From: CAWEWH01 sp963812775
GTDB taxonomy: Bacteria > Pseudomonadota > Alphaproteobacteria > Rhizobiales > Beijerinckiaceae
Direction of reading: 5' to 3'
Length of the DNA stretch: 64,000 nt
Assembly (NCBI GenBank): GCA_963812775.1
Contig: CAWEWH010000009.1
Span: 1 to 64,000, forward strand
A program made the position numbers and the translations under genes. Below the pieces are notes generated by a model that searched no databases, was not told the DNA's origin, and saw nothing but the letters and a program-made list of their open reading frames with translations. Below, in pieces: positions 1-7,945 of this stretch. Position 1 is the stretch's first letter. Each line of letters begins with the position of its first letter.

Positions 1-16
1 GTTTAATTTTCGGCGT

Positions 17-193
17 TTAGCCCGATGCGAGTTTATGGCCTGTATGTCGTTCATACCGTTCATAAACTCGCAGCCATCCTTCTTGGTATGGTCGATCATG
101 GTTATAACACCAGCGATTGACCAATTTAACAACCATCTTCCTGCATGGCAAAATCTCTTTTTCCAATTCATTGATCCAAGACGTATCTTCCAT
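17..193 (-). CDS. Small hypothetical protein, 58 aa (phage-like segment)
   Basis: ATG-initiated reading frame of 58 codons with a good Shine-Dalgarno (AGGAAAGG) a few bases upstream. The product is basic and rich in aromatic and charged residues (starts MEDTSWINELEKEI and ends YERHTGHKLASG). It starts 16 bases after the stop of the HTH gene at 210-329, so the two probably form a small operon. No family was recognised. It lies in the low-GC segment, where such tiny, closely packed genes fit a phage or other mobile element. Confidence 0.45.
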   Translation of the reverse strand: MEDTSWINELEKEILPCRKMVVKLVNRWCYNHDRPYQEGWLRVYERYERHTGHKLASG

Positions 194-209
194 TCTACCT
201 TTCCTGATA

Positions 210-329
210 TTAAAAAGTAATTTCTTGTCTGGGCAACACTATTCTTCCTGCCTTAATCCAGCTTCGCAGGGTTGAGTACGGTACGTTATGCTTACGTGCT
301 AACGTTGCCACAAATTCACGATGAAACAT
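210..329 (-). CDS. Tiny helix-turn-helix protein, 39 aa
   Basis: ATG start preceded by a strong Shine-Dalgarno (GGAAAGGA). The 39-residue product contains RKHNVPYSTLRSWIKAGRI at residues 12-30, which reads as a helix-turn-helix of the kind used by phage excisionases and small MerR/transposase-like DNA-binding proteins: a short helix, a turn around NVPYS, then a recognition helix with Arg, Ser and Trp. It is first in a two-gene minus-strand unit and points away from the small plus-strand ORF at 490, so the 160-bp gap between them could be a control region. Function as a regulator is inferred from the motif only. Confidence 0.5.
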   Translation of the reverse strand: MFHREFVATLARKHNVPYSTLRSWIKAGRIVLPRQEITF

Positions 330-372
330 CTGCTAGTTCCTTTCCAAAAAAGTAGTTTGTCAATTTCACTGC

Positions 373-378
373 ATTATA
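373..378 (-). promoter_or_regulatory. Candidate -10 box for the minus-strand HTH gene
   Basis: On the minus strand this is a perfect TATAAT, 43 bases upstream of the ATG at 329, in AT-rich DNA. No convincing -35 hexamer is seen at 16-18 bases, so the call rests on the -10 match and position alone. Confidence 0.25.
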
Positions 379-489
379 ATAGCAACATCCAAATATTTTT
401 TGTAACATTTTTCTGGCATTTCTGGTATCCTGGTGCAAGCCAAGGACGTTACTTGGCAAAGCAGCGACTTTCTACTCGGAGTATTGAAG

Positions 490-638
490 ATGATTGACAG
501 AGAATTGTTTATTCAGCAGATTGCCCAATGGGTGGTTCGGCCAGCAATGAAATGACAGACGGCGAATTGCAAATGTTGTGGTTGAGGCTTGCACCCTCTT
601 CTTATGCAGATGACGCCAAAGAAAAGTCAAAAAACTAA
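490..638 (+). CDS. Pair of tiny ORFs (21 and 28 aa), possibly one frameshifted gene
   Basis: ATG at 490 follows CGGAG and opens 21 codons ending in TGA at 553-555. A second ATG at 552 overlaps that stop (ATGA) and encodes 28 residues, ending KEKSKN at 638. The layout suggests either translational coupling or one small gene of about 50 residues broken by an indel, as in several other genes of this segment. No similarity was recognised. It is the only plus-strand candidate in the first 5.9 kb and reads toward the hairpin at 652-685. Confidence 0.25.
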
Positions 639-651
639 ATTGTTCGTCTTC

Positions 652-685
652 TACCTGATTATAAACACTTGTTTATAATCAGGTA
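652..685. terminator. Perfect 16-bp inverted repeat, likely bidirectional terminator or protein site
   Basis: The arms TACCTGATTATAAACA and TGTTTATAATCAGGTA match perfectly around a two-base CT centre. It lies between a plus-strand ORF ending at 638 and a minus-strand gene ending at 712, where a shared terminator would sit. It lacks a GC-rich stem and a clear U-tract, so an operator or recombination site is also possible. Confidence 0.45.
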
Positions 686-711
686 CTTATATAACCGACT
701 GTTAAATCAAT

Positions 712-931
712 TTAACGTCCCGTTATAATCGGATAATACCACTTCGATTGCTCAATCCAATCCGATCTATGCTCAACAGTGCCATCATCAAAAACCCAGA
801 CTATATGATCCGATGCCAGCACAAAAATATGTGAATAATTTTCGGCGTCCACCTAGATGAAGTACAACTCTCTCACGGTGATCCTGCCAAGTTGTAAGAT
901 CAGCCCTCTTTGCCGCTTGTTCTTTTGTCAT
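712..931 (-). pseudogene. Small hypothetical gene, about 72 aa, with one frameshift
   Basis: The frame opens at ATG 931 (MTKEQAAKRADLTTWQDHRE) and after about 26 residues continues in another frame (VDAENYSHIFVLASDHIVW) to a TAA at 712-714. One extra G near 853 explains the switch. The second part, with IVWVFDDGTVEH, reads as a genuine small globular protein. No family was recognised. It follows the structural-type gene at 933-1463 and is likely its downstream partner in a minus-strand phage-like operon. Confidence 0.35.
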
Positions 932-932
932 A

Positions 933-1463
933 TCACGAAACATCAAAACTAAAGCTGATAATCTCCTGCGGACTTGGCACCAGGGGCAGCCGAACTCACC
1001 TACCTGGAATTGCATAACCATATGTGATCCGAAATTACCAGTCGTGCTGGTAGAACCAGACAATGCCAACGGACTGCCTGACGTAAACGTAAACAAGTCT
1101 ACAGGATCATCGTCTAACGAAGGGTAAGACGAAGTATCTAGCTCATCGCCTGTTCCGGTGCTTCCAGTAGCTTGCACATAGCTGGTATGCAGAATAGCCA
1201 TACAAATCAACGTCTGTACCGAAGGTATTTGAACCATCCATATAAAACTTGATGTTGTTAATAAGGGTGGTTGGTGCAACGGTACACTTCAGCCTGAAAG
1301 TTGCCCAATACGAATAATTCAATCCACTTGTTGGAATTGAAACAGGGTTAGCTGTGCTGTTCGTGCTATGAGCATCCGAAGCATCAATGCGGCTGTTGGT
1401 ACTCGTTACGTTGGTGTGAGTCGGGCCTGTTGAAGTTAGCCTCTCGATTACGATGGTCGCCAT
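933..1463 (-). pseudogene. Phage-type structural protein, about 176 aa, two +1 frameshifts
   Basis: Starts at ATG 1463 with AAGGAG nine bases upstream inside the end of the endonuclease gene. The protein is rich in Thr, Ser and Gly and contains IKFYMDGSNTFGTDVDLYG, then after a +1 shift near 1193 SYVQATGSTGTGDELDT and PVDLFTFTSG, and after further shifts ends in QLSFDVS at a TGA at 933-935. This layout resembles small beta-rich structural proteins of environmental tailed phages, recognised only by general pattern. The shifts (an extra G near 1193, an extra T near 952 and probably one near 1000) look like consensus errors, because the restored frame is continuous and of sensible length. Confidence 0.5.
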
Positions 1464-1964
1464 TTATATTTTCTCCTTAGTGTTCTTCTTCCAGTATTTA
1501 GGCCGCAGGTAATCTTTCTTCATCGCCTTTACCTGTTGAAACATTGCTTCCCGTTGTTCAAGCGTTTCCTTCGGCAAGCAGCAATGTTGCCCATTCGCCC
1601 AACGAGCGTAAATCGGCTTTGACTCTTGCAGGTCGATAACCATTTGTGCTTGATCTTTCTTGATTGCCAGGAACCCGATGATGTCACGTAGAAAGTTCAA
1701 GGCCTTCACGTTTGACACACGCCAAACATACATCGTTACTGTTCTACCTGTCGTATTAGTATGAATCGCCCCACCCCACCGCTCGATGAGAAAGTCAATT
1801 GCCCTACCGTCGTTTTGACTAACAAACGCCGTACCGTAATAGACAATACTTCGTTGCCTATTCCTTGCCGTTGCCTCTTTAACAATCCTGATACAACCGT
1901 CGGAATCCATAACTCCAGCGGCGTATGCCTTATCCATTTCTGTAGGTGTAATTATTGCATCCAT
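1464..1964 (-). CDS. LAGLIDADG-type homing endonuclease-like protein, 166 aa
   Basis: Residues 14-23 read YAAGVMDSDG, a clear variant of the LAGLIDADG motif with the acidic residue before the final glycine kept, followed by CIRI as in the usual first strand. One motif in 166 residues implies a homodimeric enzyme. The middle (VSQNDGRAIDFLIERWGG, then ALNFLRDIIGFL) matches the alpha-beta pattern of this fold. Such enzymes make site-specific double-strand breaks and spread their own genes; many are free-standing in phage genomes. The gene is intact, starts after a weak AAGG, and its last codons carry the Shine-Dalgarno of the structural-type gene that follows, so it sits inside a working operon rather than an intron. 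Target site unknown. Confidence 0.75.
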   Translation of the reverse strand: MDAIITPTEMDKAYAAGVMDSDGCIRIVKEATARNRQRSIVYYGTAFVSQNDGRAIDFLIERWGGAIHTNTTGRTVTMYVWRVSNVKALNFLRDIIGFLAIKKDQAQMVIDLQESKPIYARWANGQHCCLPKETLEQREAMFQQVKAMKKDYLRPKYWKKNTKEKI

Positions 1965-2015
1965 ACCTTAACATAGTAAGGCGACAGTAATAATTACTAA
2001 CAGTAGCCACAAAAA

Positions 2016-2440
2016 TTATAGTGGTGTTACAGTCAAAGTCGCAGGGTAGCCGTCACAGTCGGCAACTCCTGGCATCGTATCTTCCGTTGAGAATACATTC
2101 TCTCCCTCACAATCAAATGCCGTGCAATACCAAACTGGTGCAACCGAAACAATCTGGCTGTAGATCGACCACACGCCAGCACCGTTATATTGCATTCTCC
2201 ATACGGGCTGCTCCGATCCTGAGTGACAGCCGATAGCAGTTTCGAGAGTCTCGAAGTTACAGCCAGTAGTGTGCACTAATACAAAAGCCCCATTCATGGC
2301 ATCACATGATTCATCGCAAGCATTCGGAACAATTCCCTCTACTTCTAACAGCCAATATAGGCTTATCACAATAACCACAGTCGCTTGTGTGGTTAGATTC
2401 AAGGTAAGTATCAATGTTGCCTGTTACAGTGTCTAGGCTG
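2016..2440 (-). pseudogene. C-terminal part of the TVDT-repeat protein, cut off by the insertion sequence
   Basis: Minus-strand coding region that enters from the IS boundary at 2440. Its first visible repeat motif is NIDTYLESN at about 2400-2420. A shift follows, and the frame with CNFETLETAIGCHSG, YNGAGVWSIYSQ, WYCTAFDCEGENVF and CDGYPATLTVTP runs to a stop at 2016. The C-terminal module (WY...FDC...TLTVTP, with paired cysteines) resembles one upstream near 5100-5240 (WYIDGNDFDC...ELVVTP), so the protein carries at least two related Cys-containing beta modules. Removing the IS with one CTAG restores the frame to the part at 4547-5975. Likely a tail or surface protein; no named family. Confidence 0.5.
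2408..2418 (-). repeat. Outlying copy of the TVDT repeat unit beyond the IS
   Basis: The plus-strand sequence gtatcaatgtt encodes N-I-D-T-Y on the minus strand, matching units at 4558-4833. With the IS and one CTAG removed it lies exactly 48 nt (16 codons) from the next unit at 4558, fitting the array spacing. Confidence 0.6.
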
Positions 2441-2459
2441 CTAGCACCAAACGGTTTTT
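2441..2459 (+). repeat. Left terminal inverted repeat of the insertion sequence
   Basis: CTAGCACCAAACGGTTTTT, a perfect inverse match to 4528-4546. The transposase frame appears to stop at the TAG within this end. Confidence 0.85.
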
Positions 2460-4448
2460 CGGCTCCAGCGCTTAACAATGAGCACGCTACGGTCCTGCCC
2501 GAGTTCGCGCCGGGGTGTCAGCGACATGACCAGGCGACGGTTCTCCAACCAGGGCAAGCGATGATCGCTCCGCGTTGAAGTCATCGATCACCGGCACCAA
2601 CGCCTCCTGGCCCGCGAACGGGTCCAGGTAGCACGATCAACGCCTCGGGCGTCTCGTACAACTGTCCCGGCCGGTTGAAGAACTTCCGCCGCAGCGTCCG
2701 CACGTGGCCGCCGACATGGTCCGCCCCCAGCGCCGCCGCCAGGTCCGCCACCGCGTTGTACACCAACGCCACCAGCCAGCCGATCATCTGCAACGGGCCG
2801 CGCTGGAAGCGCGGCCGCTGCCGGTCGGGGCTCTCCTTGTCGTAGCCGCACGGCACCGCATCCAGGAACTCGTCATGCACCCCCACCCGATAGGCCTGCT
2901 CGTGGTGCTGCCGCGCCCGGAACATCGTCAACACGTCCTGCGGGCTCCGCCGCACTGGTCGTGAACAGCGGATGCCAGCGGTCCTTCTTCGGCCCGGGCA
3001 CCACCTCCCGGCAGACGATCGTCCGCACCGCCTGCTCCGGCGCTCTCGCCCTTGAGCACCGTCTGCGTCTCGGCCAGGCGGATCTCCTTGGGCGGGGCGC
3101 CGACGCACGACGCCCGGCTCCTCGATCGAGCACGAACAGGCCGCTGGGCAGTTGCTTCCAGTGCCGCACCCGGTGCGGGTAGCGGCAGGCCCGCAGGGTG
3201 ACGTCCAGGTTGGCGGTGTTGCTCGGCCAGGTCCCACAAGGCCCGCACGCCGGCGTCCGACTTGCCCGCGCCGGCGTCGAACAGGGCATGCAAGCATGCG
3301 CGGCCGGCCCTGACGCAACATCTGCTGGACCAGCGGCACCGCCAGCGTCGTGCAAGCCCCAGTTCCCCGGCGTGGCCCGCACCGCCAGGAAGCGGCCGCT
3401 GGACCAGGTCGTAGCTGTAGAACAGTTTCTCGCAACGCATGTACTTGTTGCGGGTGGTGACGTAGCCCTTGCCGATGTGGAACTTGCGCGTCCAGCGCGG
3501 GATGGTGTGCTCGTCGAAGCTGACCAGGGCGTCCTCGCCGTGCGAGCAGGTGCCAGGGGCTGGTGCGGCGGCAGAAGGCATCGACCTCGTACCAGGGCAG
3601 GTGCCGCCGCCAGCCGCCGACGCGTGTGCCGCGACGGGCAGCGGCGGCCGCCGGTCAGCAGGGCGAAGCCGGGGTCTTCCATCTCGTCGAGATGGAAGAT
3701 GCGTTCCAGGCCGACGACCAGGGCGAAGACGCTGGTCAACAGGCCCTGCCGCAAGCGAGCCGTAGTCGTCGCGCGAAACAGTGCTCGGGCCGTGGCCAGC
3801 CAGTCCAGGGCTGGCCGCATCAGCAGGAACGCGCCCGCGTACTGCGTCCGCGTCGAGAAAAAGGGGGAGCGCGGCAGCGGCACGGGCTGGCCGGCGGCAC
3901 GGTGTCGGCGGGCGGCGGCGTCGGCCGGCGGCGCGGCTCGCGGCGTGGCCGGCACGGTGGCGCGGTGGCCTCGGCGCCGCGTGGCCCGATCGAGGCCGAA
4001 CTTCTTGAGGAACTGGTGCAAGGCCACCGTGGAGACGCGGACGCCGAAGGTGCGCTCGATGAAGTCGAGATGTCGTAGCGGCGTGGCGTCGGGATGGGTC
4101 AGGAGGAACTCGGCGATGGGGCCGGCATAGCGCGGCAGGAGCTTGCCGTAGGGCCGGCCGGCCATGCGGTGGTGGGCCTGCTGGATCGCCTCCTTGGAGG
4201 AGAGGCCTTGCTGGCGCGAGGCGGTGGGCCGGCTGATGCCGAGCAGGCGAGCGATCTGGGCGACCTTGAGGCCGGAGTCGCAGTGGAGCAGGAAATGGCC
4301 GAGCAGGCGGCGTGGAGTAGTAGTCGTCGCCGCAGCGCTGGCGGAAGGCGAAGGCGGCCTGCAACACGCCGCGTTGCTCGGCCGTCAAGCGAGCTTCGGA
4401 AATACTGCGTGGGTCAGCCATCGTGCCAAACCAACCCGTGGTCGCCAT
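2441..4448 (-). pseudogene. DDE-type transposase, multiply frameshifted
   Basis: Start at ATG 4448 with AAGGAG seven bases upstream. The N-terminus (LTAEQRGVLQAAFAFRQRC) leads, after a +1 shift near 4318, into a helix-turn-helix (VAQIARLLGISRPTASRQQ) and then YGKLLPRYAGPIAEFLL. Further frames give VSFDEHTIPRWTRKFHIGKG, an expected first catalytic Asp region, and later YRVGVHDEFLDAVPCGY with QMIGWLVALVYNAVADL, a region that could hold the last acidic residue. The C-terminus (LPWLENRRLVMSLTPRRELG) runs into the left inverted repeat. At least five shifts are needed to join these pieces. They may be true decay or consensus errors, because restored parts keep motifs and lack stops. Family not assigned. 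Confidence 0.6.
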
Positions 4449-4527
4449 CGAGAACTCCTTCCAGCTATAGGACCGCACCGGCAAGTAGTATAGTCCGTAG
4501 CGACCAGAAGTTAACCGTCAAGACCCA

Positions 4528-4546
4528 AAAAACCGTTTGGTGCTAG
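4528..4546 (-). repeat. Right terminal inverted repeat of the insertion sequence
   Basis: Reverse complement of the left end over 19 bp. It is followed by TGCCAAGGTAGG, which resumes the repeat gene. Confidence 0.85.
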
Positions 4547-5975
4547 TGCCAAGGTAGGTATCAACCGTGGTCCACGGTGAGAACGTAGGATTGATAAAGG
4601 TATCCACCGTTGCCCCTACGCTATCTCTGTTCTTTATGTAAGTATCAATTCCAGTCGCCACGACTGCCACACCCTTGAGCAGCGTATCCACCGTACAAGT
4701 CTTCAAAAGTGTAATTCCCAAGGATCGTATCAACCGTCTATGGAGCAAAGGGATTGAACGGCGGTTTAATGAACGTATCCACTGTTGCCGTCTTAATACC
4801 TGGGCTTGCAATCTTCAAATAAGTATCCACCGTAGTTGAAGGAAAACAACAACTTCCACCCAAAGTAACATAAACATCATAACAGTTATCCAAATTGATT
4901 GGTCCAAAAACCAAAGTATTAGGTGGACTTGACAGAGTAGTATCAGGTTTGAATGTACCAAGGGCATCATCTAAGTTCCCAATCACGCCAAGAATTTCGT
5001 GGTGTGACAGAAAACCGATGGAATGGATTGATACTATATCCTGTCCACGCACCTAAAGGATTCCAAGCTAAACAGGGATGACCTTCGCAGGGCAATCCCG
5101 CAACTGGTGTGACTACTAATTCAGGCGGCGTTACTCCACATAATCCAGAGCCAATCAAGGTAAGTGTATTCGAGGTTGTACAATCAAAATCGTTGCCGTC
5201 GATGTACCATTGAGCAACATTGTTGTGCCATGTACCACCGCAAAATTCAAACTTATTGTAGGTCACACCAGCCGTAATAATTGGTGGAGCACCACCGAGT
5301 ATCAATTTCACTCCGTTCAATTCGCCGTACCAGCAAATGCCAGTAAATTGATTGCCACCGATAATCGGGAGTAAATAACCAGATGTCCACAAACTATTAG
5401 GCTCAATAAACCAAGCAGACGGAGCATCAGTACAATACCCCTGGCAATTAGGACCACTGCCACTAGCCGATTGGTAGGTAAGACAAATATCATTAGGCAG
5501 GTCGAGTCAGGCAAAATGAAAGTGTCGACAGTCGCCCACACTGGTAAGCCTGCAACGACAACAGGCTCGATGAACGTATCGACCGTTGCCCACTCAACTT
5601 GGTTCTCGATTGTTCCAAGGCAGCACCATCGAGGACACCGTAGAACGTTCACGCCATCCAAGCAGCCTTGGTTAATACCAATGTAGGTTTGACCTATTTT
5701 CAAATCAGCCAGATTGCTGATGGGAGCAGCATAAACTAAGTCGTCAGAAAACACACCACTAGCAACGTCGGCAATATTAACAACGACACGAGGAATATAA
5801 AAACAAGCCAAGACTGTTGACTACAGGAGCACCCTGTACCATCAAAAATTCAACAGGGCTCTTATAGGTAGGCACAAGGAAAACTTGTCTATCAGGATCA
5901 CGATGAATAGCAAGGTAGGTATCGACGGCAGATGCAACAGGGGCTTGCCCAAAGTCGGTCAATGGTGCTCGTGTA
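4547..5975 (-). pseudogene. N-terminal and repeat part of a TVDT-repeat surface/tail-like protein
   Basis: Minus-strand coding DNA broken by several frameshifts. In order it shows SAVDTYLAIHRD (about 5928), ATVDTFIEP and ATVDTFILP (5522-5586), a Cys-containing beta module (FEFCGGTWHNN, WYIDGNDFDC, TLTLIGSGLCG, ELVVTPVAG; about 5100-5250), then the tandem array at 4558-4833. The start lies at or beyond the composition break near 5976, so the N-terminus is not visible. The mix of short repeats and small Cys modules suggests a structural or adhesion protein of a phage. No named family was recognised, and the function is inferred from context. Confidence 0.5.
4558..4833 (-). repeat. Tandem array of 14- and 16-codon TVDT(Y/F)(L/I) units
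   Basis: Minus-strand units begin (T/I)-(V/I)-D-T followed by Y, F, I or L. Plus-strand motif positions are 4558, 4600, 4642, 4684, 4727, 4775 and 4823, giving spacings of 42, 42, 42, 43, 48 and 48 nt. The single 43-nt unit sits exactly where the reading frame breaks, so it holds one extra base. Units share the TVDT core while the 8-10 residues between cores vary. Confidence 0.8.
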
Positions 5976-6412
5976 CTCACGGCGACAAGCTGACGGTCGT
6001 CTTCAACGAGAAGACCGGCAGCCAGCAGTCGAAGTTGGACGTTCAGGGCTCGAAGCTGACGGCCGTCAGCCTCGGCATCGGCACGGCCGTCAACGGCACG
6101 GCCACGACCGGTCAGTTCAACATCCAGGACGACACCGATCTCGCCACGACCGCCAACACGCTGACCAGCGCGCTGAATTCGCTGCAGTCCCTGTCCTCGA
6201 CCTTCGGTGCCAACCTGTCGGTCGTGCAGACCCGCCAGGAGTTCACCAAGAGCCTGGTCAACACGCTGACCATCGGCGCCGACAACCTCACTAACGCCGA
6301 CACCAACGAGGAAGGCGCCAACCTCATCGCCCTCCAGACCCGTCAGGCGCTGGCCACCACGGCCCTGTCGCTCGCCGCGCAGGCCGACCAGGCGGTGCTC
6401 AAGCTCTTCTGA
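5976..6412 (+). pseudogene. 5'-truncated flagellin (C-terminal 143 residues)
   Basis: From about 5981 the frame reads GDKLTVVFNEKTGSQQ and runs to a TGA at 6410-6412, ending in ALSLAAQADQAVLKLF. It aligns without gaps to the C-terminal third of the complete flagellin at 6589-7905, with roughly three quarters identity by eye. This includes the conserved flagellin C-terminus (GADNLTNADTNEEGANLIALQTRQALATTALSL in similar form). The N-terminal coiled-coil half is missing; upstream DNA is the low-GC segment. The terminator at 6461-6489 follows at a normal distance. Either a real gene lost its 5' end or two contigs were joined here. Confidence 0.8.
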
Positions 6413-6460
6413 GGCTCGCAACACCAACGTCTCGCCCACAAGAACTGGCGGGCGAAACCA

Positions 6461-6489
6461 AAACGGCGGGGGTTTCCCCCGCCGTTTTT
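6461..6489 (+). terminator. Rho-independent terminator of the truncated flagellin
   Basis: A 12-bp perfect stem, AAACGGCGGGGG with CCCCCGCCGTTT around a TTT loop, continues into a T run. It separates the truncated flagellin copy from the complete one. Confidence 0.93.
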
Positions 6490-6588
6490 GTTTGCGCGGT
6501 ACCCCAACAGGCCGGATTAACCGTTCATTAGGGATAACAAATCATTATCAGCGCGAGAGTTGACCCCAGTGACTGAGGACCCTTGCGC

Positions 6589-7905
6589 ATGTCCGACATC
6601 GTTCTTTCTGCCGGCATCCGGCAAAATCTCTTGGCGTTGCAGAATACAACGTCGCTGCTGCAGAAGACCGAAAACCGTCTATCTACAGGCAAGAAGGTCA
6701 ACTCCGCCCTCGACAACCCGGTCAACTTCTTCACCGCCGCCTCGCTCAACAACCGTTCCACGGTCCTCTCCGGGCTCCTCGACGGCATCTCCAACGCCAC
6801 CCAGACCATCACCGCCGCCTCGACGGCGCTGACCAGCATCAGCAAGCTCGTCCAGTCGCTGCAATCGACCATCACCCAGGCCCAGAACGACGCCGCCCAG
6901 AACCGCCCGACCAAGGCCGGCACCGCCCTGTCGACGGTCGCCGAAACCGTGCTTACCGGCAAAGGCCTCAGGGACACGACGCTCGCCAAGAAGCTCGTGG
7001 ACGACAACGGCGCCACCGCCAACACGGCGACGGCCACCTACCAGGGTAACCTCGGCATCGCTTCGGCCACCAACATCGCCCTCGAGATCAAGGCCGGCAC
7101 CATCACCTATGACGTGCAGCTGACGCCGGCGACCGCCACCGTCCAGGATCTGGTCAACGCCATCAATGCCTCCGGCATCGCCACCGCCAACGTCGACGAC
7201 GCCGGCAAGCTCAACGTGACGGGCGTCGGCTCCTCGACATTGCAGATCGGCCTGGGCTCCGGCGCCTCCGCGGCCGCAGCCATCACCGATGCGCAGGCCG
7301 GCACGCTGAACCCAAGCCTCGGCCTTCTCGCCACCGACTACACGACCGGCCTCACCGCGACCGGCAATTCCGCCGTTCGCGCCGCTCTGGTGGCGCAGTT
7401 CAACACCCTCGCCTCGCAAATCGACCAGCTCGCCCAGGATGCCGGCTTCAACGGCAAGAACCTGCTCAACGGCGACAAGCTGACGGTGGTCTTCAACGAG
7501 AAGACCGGCACGCAGCAGACCAAGCTCGACATCCAGGGCTCCAAGATCACCGCCACGAGCCTCGGCATCGAGGTGGCGGTCAATGGCACCGCCGTAGCGG
7601 GCCAATTCAACATTCAGGATGACGCCGCTCTCAACACCGAAGCCGCCATTCTCACCAACGTCCTGACCTCGATTCAGTCGACGTCCTCGACGCTCGGCGC
7701 CAACCTGTCGATCGTGCAGACGCGCCAGGATTTCATCAAGCAGCTGATCAACACCTTGATCATCGGCGCCGACAACCTGGTCAATGCCGACACCAATGAG
7801 GAAGGCGCCAACCTGGTCGCCTTGCAGACGCGCCAGGCGCTATCGACCACCGCGCTGTCGCTGGCCACCCAGGCCGACCAGAGCGTGCTGCAGCTCTTCC
7901 GCTAG
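6589..7905 (+). CDS. Flagellin, 438 aa
   Basis: Structural subunit of the flagellar filament, exported by the flagellar type III system. The conserved N-terminal helical domain (VLSAGIRQNLLALQNTT, LSTGKKVNSALDNPVNFF) and the C-terminal one (GADNLVNADTNEEGANLVAL, ending ADQSVLQLFR) are complete, and the variable domain lies between residues about 150 and 290. Start at ATG 6589 is chosen for GAGGAC eight bases upstream; a TTG six bases earlier is in frame but lacks correct spacing. It is followed by flbT and flaF, the usual alphaproteobacterial order. No clear sigma-28 or sigma-54 promoter was seen in the 99 bases after the upstream terminator. Confidence 0.95.
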   Translation: MSDIVLSAGIRQNLLALQNTTSLLQKTENRLSTGKKVNSALDNPVNFFTAASLNNRSTVLSGLLDGISNATQTITAASTALTSISKLVQSLQSTITQAQNDAAQNRPTKAGTALSTVAETVLTGKGLRDTTLAKKLVDDNGATANTATATYQGNLGIASATNIALEIKAGTITYDVQLTPATATVQDLVNAINASGIATANVDDAGKLNVTGVGSSTLQIGLGSGASAAAAITDAQAGTLNPSLGLLATDYTTGLTATGNSAVRAALVAQFNTLASQIDQLAQDAGFNGKNLLNGDKLTVVFNEKTGTQQTKLDIQGSKITATSLGIEVAVNGTAVAGQFNIQDDAALNTEAAILTNVLTSIQSTSSTLGANLSIVQTRQDFIKQLINTLIIGADNLVNADTNEEGANLVALQTRQALSTTALSLATQADQSVLQLFR

Positions 7906-7945
7906 GCGGCCCGCCCTCGCAGCCCTCCAGGACGGAGACGCATCA

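Larger units (their letters stand above)
2441..4546. mobile_element. GC-rich insertion sequence with 19-bp ends and CTAG flanks
   Basis: The ends are a perfect 19-bp inverted repeat, CTAGCACCAAACGGTTTTT at 2441-2459 and its complement at 4528-4546. The outermost CTAG is palindromic and is also present once on each side, so it is best read as a 4-bp target duplication around ends starting CACCAAACGG. The interior is much richer in GC than the DNA on both sides and carries one damaged transposase gene on the minus strand. The element interrupts the TVDT-repeat gene, and its removal with one CTAG restores that gene's frame and repeat spacing. The family was not identified. Confidence 0.85.

Noticed and set aside
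652..685. loxP-like recombination site
   Set aside because: The total length of 34 bp matches, but the arm/spacer layout (16-2-16) has no 8-bp asymmetric core, and no recombinase is present.
2588..4546. Several long overlapping open frames on both strands within the IS
   Set aside because: They arise from very high GC content and frameshifts in one transposase gene; only minus-strand pieces carry HTH and catalytic-region motifs and a Shine-Dalgarno.
4558..4833. CRISPR-like array, because of regular 42-48-bp spacing
   Set aside because: Repeats are only about 11 bp and degenerate, vary at codon third positions and lie in a reading frame, so they are protein repeats.
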